Source of the DNA: Streptantibioticus ferralitis
Lineage (GTDB): Bacteria; Actinomycetota; Actinomycetes; Streptomycetales; Streptomycetaceae
Reading direction: 5' to 3'
Length of the DNA stretch: 64,000 bases
Assembly: GCF_029223525.1 (NCBI RefSeq)
Contig: NZ_JARHTQ010000007.1
Span: forward strand, 248,001-312,000
The position numbers and the translations under genes were made by a program. Below, piece by piece: positions 27,595 to 36,616 of this stretch (the first letter of the stretch is position 1; each line of letters opens with the position of its first letter). The notes under the pieces are model-generated. The model searched no databases. It saw only the letters and a program-made list of their open reading frames with translations, and had not been told where the DNA came from.

Positions 27595-30500
27595 CCGTGG
27601 CGCGCGAAGACAGCGTCCACCGCGGGCCAGTCGGCAGGTCGTACCCGGTCGCCATCGTGGGGATGGCCGTGTTGCTGCCCGGCGCGCCGGACCTGGACAC
27701 CTACTGGCGCAACCTGGTGAACGGCGCGGACGCGATCACCGATGTGCCACCAGGGCGGTGGGACAGCGACTTCTACCACCCGGACAGCGCGGGCGGTCCG
27801 ACCGCGCCCGACCGTGTGTACTGCCGACGGGGCGGATTCGTGGACGAGTTCGCCGAGGTGGAGGTCACCCGGTTCGGCATCATGCCCGCCTCGGTGCCGG
27901 GTGCCGAGCCCGACCAACTGCTCGCCCTGAAAGTGGCGGCCGCGGCCGTCGCGGACGCGGGTGGCGAGGACCGGCTGCCCGACCGGCAGCGGGTGGGCGT
28001 GGTGCTGGGCCGCGGCGGATACCTCACGCCCGGACTCGTCCGGCTCGACCAGCGGGTACGCACCGCACGCCAACTGGTGTGCACCCTCGGCGAGTTGTTG
28101 CCCGGCCTCCGCGCCGATCAGTTGGAGCGTGTGCACGCGGCCTTCACCGAGCGCCTCGGGCCCGACCGCCCCGAGGCGGCCATCGGACTGGTGCCCAACC
28201 TCGCCGCCTCACGCGTGGCGCACCGACTCGACCTGCGCGGGCCCGCCTACACCGTGGACGCCGCCTGCGCCTCGTCACTCGTGGCGGTCGACCAGGCGGT
28301 GGGGGAGCTGGCCTCCGGCCGGTGCGACGTGATGCTCGCCGGTGGAGTGCACCACTGCCACGACATCACCTTGTGGAGCGTCTTCTCCCAGCTCGGTGCG
28401 CTCTCCCCGAGCCAGCGCATCCGGCCCTTCCACCGCGCGGCCGACGGCATTCTGATCGGCGAGGGCACCGGAGTCGTGGTACTCAAACGACTGGCCGACG
28501 CGCAGGGGGCGGGCGACCGTGTCTACGCCGTCATCCGGGGCACCGGGGTCGCCAGCGACGGCCGCGCCGCGGGCCCGGTCAACCCGGATCCGGCGGGCCA
28601 GGCGCGCGCCGTGCGGCAGGCGTGGCGAACGGCTGGCCTGGACCCCCGGGACCCGGACGCGATCGGGCTGCTGGAGGCACACGGCACCGCCACGCCCGCC
28701 GGAGACGCGGCCGAACTGGTCACGCTGGCCGATGTGTTCGGCCCGCGCGATCCCGGCGGAGCCGACGACCGCGCCGTGATCGGGTCGGTGAAGTCGATGA
28801 TCGGCCACACCATGCCGGCCGCCGGGGTGGCCGCACTGGTCAAGGCCGCCCTCGCGGTCCACCACGGCGTACTGCTGCCCACCCTGCACTGCGACGACCC
28901 GCACCCCGCTCTCGCGGCGACCCGGTTCCGTACCCTCGACACGGCGCAGCCGTGGGAAACCGGCCCCGGGCGGCCCGTACGCCGTGCGGCGGTGAACGCC
29001 TTCGGCTTCGGCGGCATCAACGCCCATGTGGTGCTGGAGCAGCCGCCAACGCCTGCTTCGTCCGTCGCCGCGACCGCTCCACGGGCCGTCGTGGCCGAGC
29101 CGGAGCGAGTCCTGGCGCTGTCCGCGGCCACCCCGGAACGACTCGCCGAGCTGCTCGCGGCGGACGACTCCGCCGTGCGCGCCGCGGGGGCAGTACGCCC
29201 CGCCGGGTCGGGCCGCAGCAGGCTCGGCATCGTCGACCCGACCGCCAAGCGGCTGGCGATGGCCAGGCGCATGGTCGCCAAGGGACGCTCCTGGCGCGGT
29301 CGGCACGACATCTGGTTCGTCCCCAGTCCACTGCTCGGCAGCGGCACCAACGGGATGCCGGGGAAGCTGGCCTTCGTGTTCCCCGGCCTTGAAGGCGAGT
29401 TCGAGCCCCGGGTGCACGGCGTGGCCGAGCACTTCGGGCTCGGCCGTGCGGCGGTACGCAGCGGTGGACCGGCACTGGCCGAAGACGTCGGCCGACGCGG
29501 AACCGATGTCTTCGGCGTCGGCCGCCTGCTGGACGCCGCGTTGCGGCACATGGGGATCGCGCCGGACGCGGTGGCCGGGCACAGCGTCGGCGAATGGACC
29601 GCGATGGTGGCGGGCGGCATGTACGCGGGCAACGCGGTCGACGCCTTCCTCGACTCCTTCGACCCGGACGCGCTCCGTGTGCCCGCGATGGCCTTCGCGG
29701 TCCTCGGCGCCTCCGCGGAGCGGGTAATGGCCGCACTGCGGGAGTGGTCGGACGACGGGATCGTGCTGTCCCACGACAACTCGGCGCACCAGTCGATCGT
29801 GTGCGGTCCTCCGGCTCCCGTCGCGGAGTTCGTCCGGTCGCTGCGGGCCGACGGGGTGATAGCGCAGGTCCTGCCGTTCCAGTCCGGCTTCCACACCCCG
29901 ATGCTCGCCCCCTACCTGGGGCCGATCGAAGCGGCCGCGCACCGTTTCGATCTGCTCCCGCCGACCGTCCCCGTCTGGTCGGCGACGACGGCCGCGCCCT
30001 ATCCACCGGACGAGGCCGCCGTACGGGAGCTGTTCGTACGGCACCTGCTGGAGCCCGTGCGCTTCCGGCCGCTGACCGAGGCCATGTACGAGGCGGGCTT
30101 CCGCGCCTTCGTACAGGTCGGTACCGGTCAGCTGGCCTCGCTCATCAGCGACACCCTGCACGACAGGGAACACCTCGTGGTCGCCGCCAACTCGCCGCAC
30201 CGCGACGGCCTCGCCCAACTCCGGTGCGTGGCCACGGCGTTGTGGGCCGACGGAGCCCGCGTGGACCCATCGCTGCCGCCCGCGTCTGCCGCGCACAGCG
30301 GGACGGGACACACCGCGGCGTCCCCCACGGCGTCGGCCCCGCATCAGCCGGTGCGGCTCGACCTGGGCGGTCCACTGGTCCGACTGGACGCGGGTGAACT
30401 AGCCGAACTGCGCCGCGAGTTGGCGCCCGCAGCCGATCCCACCGGCCACCTGGGCAGCCCCGCCGCGGCACTCGACAACGCGGCCGAACGCTTCCCGCTT

Positions 30501-32234
30501 GCCGCCGAACTCGGCGCGCTGCTGCGGGAGACGGCCGAGACCGCCGCCGAACTCATCGCAGCGGGAGACCGGACGGCGTCACCGCCGTCTCTCCCGCCCA
30601 CAGTCGGCGCGCAGCCGCCGCCGCACACCCTGGAGACGCACACCGTGCTGCGGGTCTCCACGGACACCATGCCCTATCTGCTCGACCACTGCTTCTTCCC
30701 GCAGCGGCCCGACTGGCCCGACGCGGCGGACCGTTGGCCGGTGGTACCGGCCACCACGATCGTCCGGCACCTCATGGAGGCGGCGGAGCGGGCCGCCTCC
30801 GGGCAGTGCGCCGTCGCGGTGCACGGCGCCCGCTTCGACCAGTGGGTGACCGCCGCACCACCGGCGGACGTGCCGATCACCACGAAACCGTCGCCCGACG
30901 GCCCGGGCAGGATCCGCGTCACCTTCGGCCGCAGCGCGCACGCCACGGTGGAGGTGGCGTCCCACTACCCCGCGGACCGCCCCGAACCATGGCGGGCCGA
31001 CCCCGCCGATGAGCGCGTTCCCGGCCACACGGCAGCCCAACTCTACGACGAGCGCTGGATGTTCCACGGTCCGCTGTTCCAGGGCGTCACCGATATCACC
31101 GCGATCGGCGAGAAGCACGTCCGCGGCACGATCGCCACGCCTCCGGCGCCCGGCGGTCTGCTGGACAACGTCGGCCAGCTCCTCGGCTACTGGATCATGG
31201 CGACCCGCACCGAGCGGACCGTGGTCTTCCCGGTCGGGATTCGGCACCTGCGCTTCTTCGAGCCGCACCCGCGCCCAGGCATCGAGCTGGAGTGCCTGGT
31301 CAGGATCGTCTCACTGACCGACACGGCACTCGAAGCCGACGTACAACTCGTCGCTGACGGCCGGGTGTGGGCCGAGCTGACCGGCTGGCGGGACCGCAGG
31401 TTCGACAACCACCCGGAGACCAAGGCGGTCGAGCGCTTCCCACAGCGCAACACGCTCTCCAAGGCGCAGCCCGGCGGCTGGGTCCTCCTCCACGAACGAT
31501 GGCCGGACCTCGCCTCCCGTGATCTGATCATGCGTAACCACCTGGGCGGCGCAGAGCGTACCGAGTACGAGCGCCACCCGCCGCACGGGCGCAGACAGTG
31601 GCTGCTCGGCCGGATCGCGGCCAAGGACGCCGTACGGCAGTGGCTTTGGGACCATGACGAGGGCCCGGTCTTCCCCGCGGAGATCCGGATCCACAACGAC
31701 GAACACGGCCGCCCGTACGCCACGGGCGTACACGGACGTACCCTCCCGGCCCTGGATGTCTCGCTGGCGCACCGGGCCGAGACCGGCGTGGCACTCGTGG
31801 TAACGCGACGATCGCAAGGGCGCGCGGACAGTCCGGCTCCCGGCATCGACATCGAGGAGATCGCCGACCTGACCGAGCAGACCCTCGCGGTCGCCTTCGG
31901 CACGTCGGAGCACAAGCTGATCGCCGCGTTGCGCGCCGCGACCGGCGAGGCCGAGGCGTGGTGGGCCACGACGTTCTGGGCGGCGAAGGAGGCCGTCGCC
32001 AAGGCGGAGGGCACCGGTTTCCGCGGCAGACCGCGGGACTTCGCCGTGGTCGAGGCGGACGTGAGGGCCGCACCGGTGCGCCTCGTGGTCGAGGCTGCCG
32101 CGCCCACCGGTCGGCGGCGCCGCTATCGGGTGCACAGCACGGGGGTGGCCAACCCGCCGGGGTTGCCGCCCAGGGAATACATCGTGGCCTGGACGAACGG
32201 ACCGGCGGACGACAACGAGGAGATCGATCAGTGA
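27591..32234 (+). CDS. PUFA-synthase-like PKS subunit: KS-AT-DH-phosphopantetheinyl transferase
   Basis: The GTG at 27591 overlaps the previous stop (GTGA); a GTG one codon earlier is equally open. The 1547-residue protein has a complete KS (17-483, Cys 226 in DAACASS, His in EAHGTAT and MIGHT) and a divergent AT from about 590 with Ser 665 in GHSVGE. A double-hotdog dehydratase at about 1010-1270 has His 1033 in LLDHCFF and Asp 1192 in LLDNVGQLLG. A Sfp/ACPS-type phosphopantetheinyl transferase at about 1285-1547 has GIDIEE (Asp 1420, Glu 1422) and WAAKEA (Lys 1466). It would pair with the first subunit for chain building and dehydration and would also activate the ACPs. Unlike PfaC, there is only one KS and it is not a decarboxylase-type chain-length factor. 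Confidence 0.93.
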   Translation: MTVAREDSVHRGPVGRSYPVAIVGMAVLLPGAPDLDTYWRNLVNGADAITDVPPGRWDSDFYHPDSAGGPTAPDRVYCRRGGFVDEFAEVEVTRFGIMPASVPGAEPDQLLALKVAAAAVADAGGEDRLPDRQRVGVVLGRGGYLTPGLVRLDQRVRTARQLVCTLGELLPGLRADQLERVHAAFTERLGPDRPEAAIGLVPNLAASRVAHRLDLRGPAYTVDAACASSLVAVDQAVGELASGRCDVMLAGGVHHCHDITLWSVFSQLGALSPSQRIRPFHRAADGILIGEGTGVVVLKRLADAQGAGDRVYAVIRGTGVASDGRAAGPVNPDPAGQARAVRQAWRTAGLDPRDPDAIGLLEAHGTATPAGDAAELVTLADVFGPRDPGGADDRAVIGSVKSMIGHTMPAAGVAALVKAALAVHHGVLLPTLHCDDPHPALAATRFRTLDTAQPWETGPGRPVRRAAVNAFGFGGINAHVVLEQPPTPASSVAATAPRAVVAEPERVLALSAATPERLAELLAADDSAVRAAGAVRPAGSGRSRLGIVDPTAKRLAMARRMVAKGRSWRGRHDIWFVPSPLLGSGTNGMPGKLAFVFPGLEGEFEPRVHGVAEHFGLGRAAVRSGGPALAEDVGRRGTDVFGVGRLLDAALRHMGIAPDAVAGHSVGEWTAMVAGGMYAGNAVDAFLDSFDPDALRVPAMAFAVLGASAERVMAALREWSDDGIVLSHDNSAHQSIVCGPPAPVAEFVRSLRADGVIAQVLPFQSGFHTPMLAPYLGPIEAAAHRFDLLPPTVPVWSATTAAPYPPDEAAVRELFVRHLLEPVRFRPLTEAMYEAGFRAFVQVGTGQLASLISDTLHDREHLVVAANSPHRDGLAQLRCVATALWADGARVDPSLPPASAAHSGTGHTAASPTASAPHQPVRLDLGGPLVRLDAGELAELRRELAPAADPTGHLGSPAAALDNAAERFPLAAELGALLRETAETAAELIAAGDRTASPPSLPPTVGAQPPPHTLETHTVLRVSTDTMPYLLDHCFFPQRPDWPDAADRWPVVPATTIVRHLMEAAERAASGQCAVAVHGARFDQWVTAAPPADVPITTKPSPDGPGRIRVTFGRSAHATVEVASHYPADRPEPWRADPADERVPGHTAAQLYDERWMFHGPLFQGVTDITAIGEKHVRGTIATPPAPGGLLDNVGQLLGYWIMATRTERTVVFPVGIRHLRFFEPHPRPGIELECLVRIVSLTDTALEADVQLVADGRVWAELTGWRDRRFDNHPETKAVERFPQRNTLSKAQPGGWVLLHERWPDLASRDLIMRNHLGGAERTEYERHPPHGRRQWLLGRIAAKDAVRQWLWDHDEGPVFPAEIRIHNDEHGRPYATGVHGRTLPALDVSLAHRAETGVALVVTRRSQGRADSPAPGIDIEEIADLTEQTLAVAFGTSEHKLIAALRAATGEAEAWWATTFWAAKEAVAKAEGTGFRGRPRDFAVVEADVRAAPVRLVVEAAAPTGRRRRYRVHSTGVANPPGLPPREYIVAWTNGPADDNEEIDQ

Positions 32235-32554
32235 CCACCAGTGAGCAGACCCCTGCGGTCTCCGTGGTCGACGCGCGGACCGTCCTCGCGGAGATCACGG
32301 AGATGCTCCGCACCGTACTCGACGAGTACGGCCTCGACGACACCGAGATCACCATGGAAAGCCGCTTCACCGAGGACCTGGAGCTGGAGAGCATCGACCT
32401 GGTCACCCTGGCGGGCGAGTTGGAGGCACGCTACGGGCGGCAGGTCAACTTCGCCGAGTTCGTGGCCGACTTGGAGCTTGGGGAGATCATCGGCCTCACC
32501 GTCGGACGTCTCGTCGAGTACGTCGTGCGGTGCCTCAACGCCGAGGGGAGCTGA
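32231..32554 (+). CDS. Discrete acyl carrier protein
   Basis: A 107-residue acidic carrier protein with the attachment site in DLELESIDLVTLAGELE; the phosphopantetheine Ser is in LESIDL. GTG 32231 overlaps the stop of the PKS gene as GTGA. It may carry a starter or an extender, or receive the finished chain before release. The PKS itself has only one ACP, so this one could also serve as a second carrier for the iterative enzyme. The PPTase domain in the preceding gene product is its likely activator. Confidence 0.92.
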   Translation: MTTSEQTPAVSVVDARTVLAEITEMLRTVLDEYGLDDTEITMESRFTEDLELESIDLVTLAGELEARYGRQVNFAEFVADLELGEIIGLTVGRLVEYVVRCLNAEGS

Positions 32555-32557
32555 TCG

Positions 32558-33403
32558 ATGGCGATGATCCGGACAGCCGACGGACCGGATGGCATCACAC
32601 TCCATGTACAGCGGCTCGCTCCGCCGGACGGTCGCCCGCCCACCGCCACCGCCGTGCTGCTGCACGGCCTGCTCACCGACAGCCTGGCCAGCTACTACTT
32701 CACCGTGGCCCCCGCGCTCGCCGCCGCCGGGATCGACGTGGTGATGTACGACCACCGCGGCCACGGTCGCAGCGAACGCCCTTGCGCCGACTACCGGTTG
32801 GCCGACTTCGTCCGCGACCTGGAGCGGCTGCTCGACCGGTTGGAGATCACCGGCCCCGTCCACCTGGTGGGCAACTGCTTCGGCGGAACGGTGGCCTTCG
32901 AGTACGCCGTCCGCCACCCGGATCGGGTCGCGGGTGTCTCGCTGATCGAATCGAATCCGGCCACGGAGTCCTGGGCCAAGGAGATAGCCGATATCTTCCG
33001 GCGTCTCGTCACGGAACTGGTCGAGCACGAGGCCGAGGCGCTGGCCTGGGTCAACGCCAACGAGGGCGGACACACCGCCAGGTTGGCGAAGTCGGCGGCC
33101 CGGCTGATGCGCTCCACCAGCATCGCGACGGACGTTCCGGCGAGCCGGGTGCTCAGCGAGGAGCAGGTCCGCTCGGTGCACTGCCCGGTGCTGGCCGTCT
33201 ACGGCTCCGACTCCGAACTCGCCGGGCAGACATGGCGGCTGGAGTCGCTGGTGCCGGGCACGCGATCGATCGTCCTGCCCGGCCAGGGCCACTCCGTGCT
33301 GGCGGAGGCACCCGGGCTCGTCCTCGATCTGCTCCTGTCCGGTATCCGCGAGCCCGGCGGCACGCCGCCGGTGCCGGTCCCGGCCGAGGGCGACGCACGG
33401 TGA
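32558..33403 (+). CDS. Alpha/beta hydrolase with a cysteine nucleophile, possible chain-release enzyme
   Basis: The 281-residue protein has the alpha/beta-hydrolase fold with the oxyanion loop HGLLTDS and DHRGHGRSERP. The nucleophile elbow reads GNCFGG, so the usual Ser is Cys 107. The other triad members fit Asp 218 (YGSDSEL) and His 245 (GQGHSVL). It starts 3 bp after the ACP gene stop and overlaps the next gene by GTGA. This position and the Cys triad suggest a thioesterase-like or acyltransferring release step, for example passing the chain to an alcohol or sugar. Plain ester hydrolysis is also possible. Confidence 0.88.
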   Translation: MAMIRTADGPDGITLHVQRLAPPDGRPPTATAVLLHGLLTDSLASYYFTVAPALAAAGIDVVMYDHRGHGRSERPCADYRLADFVRDLERLLDRLEITGPVHLVGNCFGGTVAFEYAVRHPDRVAGVSLIESNPATESWAKEIADIFRRLVTELVEHEAEALAWVNANEGGHTARLAKSAARLMRSTSIATDVPASRVLSEEQVRSVHCPVLAVYGSDSELAGQTWRLESLVPGTRSIVLPGQGHSVLAEAPGLVLDLLLSGIREPGGTPPVPVPAEGDAR

Positions 33404-34602
33404 GCCGCTTCCTGTTCGTCGTGCCGCCGCTGGTCGGCCATGTCAACCCCACAGTGGGAGTCGGGGCTGAACTGGCCGCCCGCGGACACCAGGTGGCCTG
33501 GGCCGGAATGCCCGAGGTCGTGCGACCGCTGGTCGGCGACGGCGCCGCGGTCTTCGTCTGCGGCGGTCCGCGGCTCGGCGAGGGCGGCGCCGTGCGCCCA
33601 CCGGACGTACGCGGCCCGAGCGCGCTGAAGTTCCTCTGGGAACGATTCCTGGCGCCGCTCGCCGAGGAGATGACCCCTGGCGTGCGTGCGGCGGTAGCGG
33701 ACTTCCGCCCGGATGTGCTGGTCGCCGACCAGCAGACCGTCGCCGGAGGTCTGACCGCCGAACTGCTCGGCGTACGGTGGGCCACCTCCGCCACCACCTC
33801 GGCCGAGTTCACCGGCGCGCTCGACGGCATGCCCAAGGTCGACGCCTGGCTCGACGGGCTGCTGGGCGACCTGCGCCACTGCACGGGCGACCCGGCCGGG
33901 ACGGCGGATCCGCGGTTCTCACCGCACCTGGTGCTCGCCTTCACCACCGAGGAACTCGCCGGACGCCCGGTGCGGGCGCGGGACCGGATTCGTTTCGTCG
34001 GCCCGTCGATCGCCCACCGCCCGACCCCGCACCACTTCCCCTGGCGCTGGCTCGACCCCGCGCGCCCCTCGGTACTGGTCACCTTGGGCACCGCCAACGC
34101 CGAGGCAGGCGCACGCTTCCTCGCCGAATGCCGCGAGGCCGTGCGCCGCCGAACCGACCGCCTCCAAGCGGTGATCGCCGACCCCGCGGGCTCGCTCGGT
34201 CCGCCCACTCCGGATGACAAGGACGTGCTGGTGCTGCCATACGTTCCCCAACTCCCGCTCCTCGAAAGGGTCGACGCCGTCGTCTGCCACGCGGGACACA
34301 ACACCGTCTGCGAATCCCTGTGGCACGGCGTCCCGCTGGTCGTGGCACCGATCCGCGATGACCAACCCGTCGTCGCCGCCCAGGTGGTGGACGCCAGGGC
34401 GGGCATCCGCGTCAGGTTCGGCAGAGTCACGGCGTCCAGGCTCGGCGACGCGCTCGACGCCGTGCTCCACGAGCCCGGCTATCGTGCCGCGGCCGAGCGA
34501 GTCGGGGCGTCCTTCCACGCGGCGGGCGGAGCCGCCGCGGCCGCCACCCACCTGGAACGGTTGGCGGACGAGCCCGCGCCCATCCCCGAGGTGAAGAAAT
34601 GA
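33400..34602 (+). CDS. GT1-family glycosyltransferase (MGT/UGT-like)
   Basis: The 400-residue protein has the two-lobed GT-B fold of family 1. The N-terminus FLFVVPPLVGHVNPTVGVGAE is the acceptor-side start seen in macrolide and lipid glycosyltransferases. The C-terminal donor site has LVLPYVPQLPLLERVDAVVCH-type sequence followed by AGHNTVCESLWHGVPLV near residue 295 and the DDQPVVA end. It would add one sugar from an NDP-sugar to a hydroxyl on the PKS product. Both ends overlap neighbouring genes by four bases, so it is part of the PKS operon. The donor sugar is not predictable here. Confidence 0.92.
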   Translation: MSRFLFVVPPLVGHVNPTVGVGAELAARGHQVAWAGMPEVVRPLVGDGAAVFVCGGPRLGEGGAVRPPDVRGPSALKFLWERFLAPLAEEMTPGVRAAVADFRPDVLVADQQTVAGGLTAELLGVRWATSATTSAEFTGALDGMPKVDAWLDGLLGDLRHCTGDPAGTADPRFSPHLVLAFTTEELAGRPVRARDRIRFVGPSIAHRPTPHHFPWRWLDPARPSVLVTLGTANAEAGARFLAECREAVRRRTDRLQAVIADPAGSLGPPTPDDKDVLVLPYVPQLPLLERVDAVVCHAGHNTVCESLWHGVPLVVAPIRDDQPVVAAQVVDARAGIRVRFGRVTASRLGDALDAVLHEPGYRAAAERVGASFHAAGGAAAAATHLERLADEPAPIPEVKK

Positions 34603-35714
34603 GCGGCGGCCACACTCCCGGAACGGCAACGAAGCGGAACCGCGCCGCGACCGTCGCCCAGCTTCGTCCGCGCTACCAGGCCGATCTGGCCCAGGGCACC
34701 GCGCAGTTCTTCGACCAGCGCCGCGCCGACTGCCCGTGGTGCGGCTCGACCCGGCTGCGGCAGCGACTGCGGACGCCCGACCTCTTCCAGCACAAACCCG
34801 GCCACTTCAACCTCGACAAGTGCCAGGAGTGCGGCCATGTCTTCCAGAACCCCAGGCTGAACGGCGCGGGTCTGGAGTTCTACTACCGGGACTTCTACGA
34901 CGGACTGGGGGAGAAGGACCTCGAAGGCGTCTTCACCGGACCCGGCCGGGAGAAGATGTACCGACGTCGCGCCGAGTCCCTGAAGCCCTTCGCCCGCTCC
35001 CCGAAGAGCTGGCTCGACGTCGGCACCGGCCACGGGCACTTCTGCGCCACTGCCCGTACCGTCTTCCCCGGAACCTCGTTCGACGGACTGGACTTCAGCT
35101 CAGGTATCGAACTGGCCGAGCGGGCCGGCCGGATCGACCGCGGATTTCGCGGCAGCTTCACCGAGTTGGCGCGCGGGGAACTCGTCGGCGGATACGACGC
35201 CGTCAGCATGTATCACTACCTGGAACACAGCACCGACCCGCGGAGCGAACTGCGGGCAGCCCGGCAGGCGCTCCGCCCGGGAGGGCATCTGCTGATCGAG
35301 GTGCCCGATCCGCAGAGCCGCCTCGCCGCAGTGCTCGGCCGCTGGTGGCTGCCCTGGCTGCAACCACAGCATCTGAACTTCGTGCCCGTGGCCAACCTCC
35401 GCGAAGAGCTGACCGTCCTCGGCTTCACCGTGGTCGCCGAGGAACACGCCGAGCCGCATGACACGGTCGACCTGCTCGGTGCCGTATGGCTGTCGCTGAA
35501 CGCCATCGCCCCACCCGAGGACGCTCCCTGGCTCGCCAAACCGACCGACGGCATCCATCGCCTGCTACGCGCCGCGATCTTGTTGGCCGGGGTTCCCGCA
35601 CTGCTCGTGGGCACCACGCTCGACCGGCTGCTGGTCAAGCCGATCGCCCACCGGCTGGGCCTGAGCAACGCCTACCGGGTGATCGCCCGGCGGCCTGAGG
35701 CGCCGCCCGGGTAA
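34599..35714 (+). CDS. SAM-dependent methyltransferase with N-terminal zinc ribbon
   Basis: The 371-residue protein opens with a zinc ribbon, CPWCGSTRLR and CQECGHVFQNPRL (four Cys between residues 45 and 80). A class I methyltransferase fold follows, with motif I LDVGTGHGHF near 140 and a YHYLEH segment. The C-terminus has a hydrophobic stretch near 325-345 (LLAGVPALLVGTTLDRLL), which may attach it to the membrane. This layout resembles sugar C- or O-methyltransferases acting on deoxysugars or glycolipids. ATG 34599 overlaps the glycosyltransferase stop (ATGA). It may methylate the attached sugar or the lipid chain. It is the last gene of the coupled operon. Confidence 0.9.
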   Translation: MSGGHTPGTATKRNRAATVAQLRPRYQADLAQGTAQFFDQRRADCPWCGSTRLRQRLRTPDLFQHKPGHFNLDKCQECGHVFQNPRLNGAGLEFYYRDFYDGLGEKDLEGVFTGPGREKMYRRRAESLKPFARSPKSWLDVGTGHGHFCATARTVFPGTSFDGLDFSSGIELAERAGRIDRGFRGSFTELARGELVGGYDAVSMYHYLEHSTDPRSELRAARQALRPGGHLLIEVPDPQSRLAAVLGRWWLPWLQPQHLNFVPVANLREELTVLGFTVVAEEHAEPHDTVDLLGAVWLSLNAIAPPEDAPWLAKPTDGIHRLLRAAILLAGVPALLVGTTLDRLLVKPIAHRLGLSNAYRVIARRPEAPPG

Positions 35715-35971
35715 CGCCCGCTCCCGGCGGTCAGCGCGGGGCGTGCCCGCCCGCCGCGGCGCGTACACCGCAGGAGGCCCAAGGTGGCGCACATCGCAGC
35801 TGTGCATATGGGGCCCTCGGAGTACAACCGCCGCGGACGGCGATGTTGCCGGCGGGCAGGCGTGAGCGCGTCACCCGGTCGCGGCCCGGTCGGTTCTCGC
35901 CTTGCCCGCGCGGGCTGACGACAATGCCCTGGGACGCTGCACGGCTGGCGCGATGAGTGAGGGCGGTGTTG

Positions 35972-36610
35972 ATGGGTGACCTGACGGTGCTTCCGCTCGC
36001 GGTCACCATGATGATGGGCCCGCAAATCATCACGGCCGTCATCCTGGTGACGACGCCTCGCCCGGTGCGGGCCTCGCTCGCGTTCGTCGCCGGGGTCATC
36101 GTCGCGGCGGCGGCGGGTACGGCGGCCGCACGAGGACTCGCCGCGCTGCTGAGCCACGCGATCGGCCTGGGCGCTCATGCGGATCGAGGCTCGGCGGGCA
36201 ACGTCATCCAGTACATCCTGGTCGCGTTGCTGCTGTTCCTGGCCTTGCGGAGTTACCGGGGCCGCGCGACCGCCGAGCCGCCGAAATGGCTGGGCACACT
36301 GCTGACCGCGGGCCCCGGCAAGGCCTTCAAGGCGGGATTGCTGCTGGTCCTCCTGATGCCGTCGGACATCGTGATCATGCTGACGGTGGGCGCCAACCTC
36401 GCCTCGCGCCGCGCGGACTTCGGCTCGGCGATCCCGTTCCTGGCGGCCACAGCACTGATCGCGGCGCTTCCGCTGCTGATCTACCTGCTGTTCCGGCCGC
36501 TGGCGGCAAAGGCGATGCCCAAGGTCCGGGACTCGTTGACCAGCCACAGCTGGCTGGTCAACGTGGTCTGCTGCCTGGTCTTCGTCGTGCTCATCCTGTC
36601 CGGGGTGTGA
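35972..36610 (+). CDS. GAP-family (glycopeptidolipid-addressing-like) membrane protein
   Basis: The 212-residue protein has six hydrophobic segments and the look of the Sap/GAP family of actinobacteria: LPLAVTMMMGPQIITAVIL at the N-terminus, a cytoplasmic loop with GKAFKAG, and PSDIVIMLTVGAN. In mycobacteria, Gap is needed for glycopeptidolipids to reach the surface. I use ATG 35972 with GAGGGCGG upstream; GTG 35957 is possible. It lies 257 bp after the methyltransferase on the same strand, and I infer that it may help export the PKS glycolipid. Its end is only 6 bp from the convergent neighbour. Confidence 0.87.
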   Translation: MGDLTVLPLAVTMMMGPQIITAVILVTTPRPVRASLAFVAGVIVAAAAGTAAARGLAALLSHAIGLGAHADRGSAGNVIQYILVALLLFLALRSYRGRATAEPPKWLGTLLTAGPGKAFKAGLLLVLLMPSDIVIMLTVGANLASRRADFGSAIPFLAATALIAALPLLIYLLFRPLAAKAMPKVRDSLTSHSWLVNVVCCLVFVVLILSGV

Positions 36611-36616
36611 TCCCGG

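Noticed and set aside
28275-30344. Minus-strand open frame of 689 codons opposite the second PKS gene
   Set aside because: No motif, low-complexity Arg/Gly composition, and full overlap with confirmed KS and AT domains.
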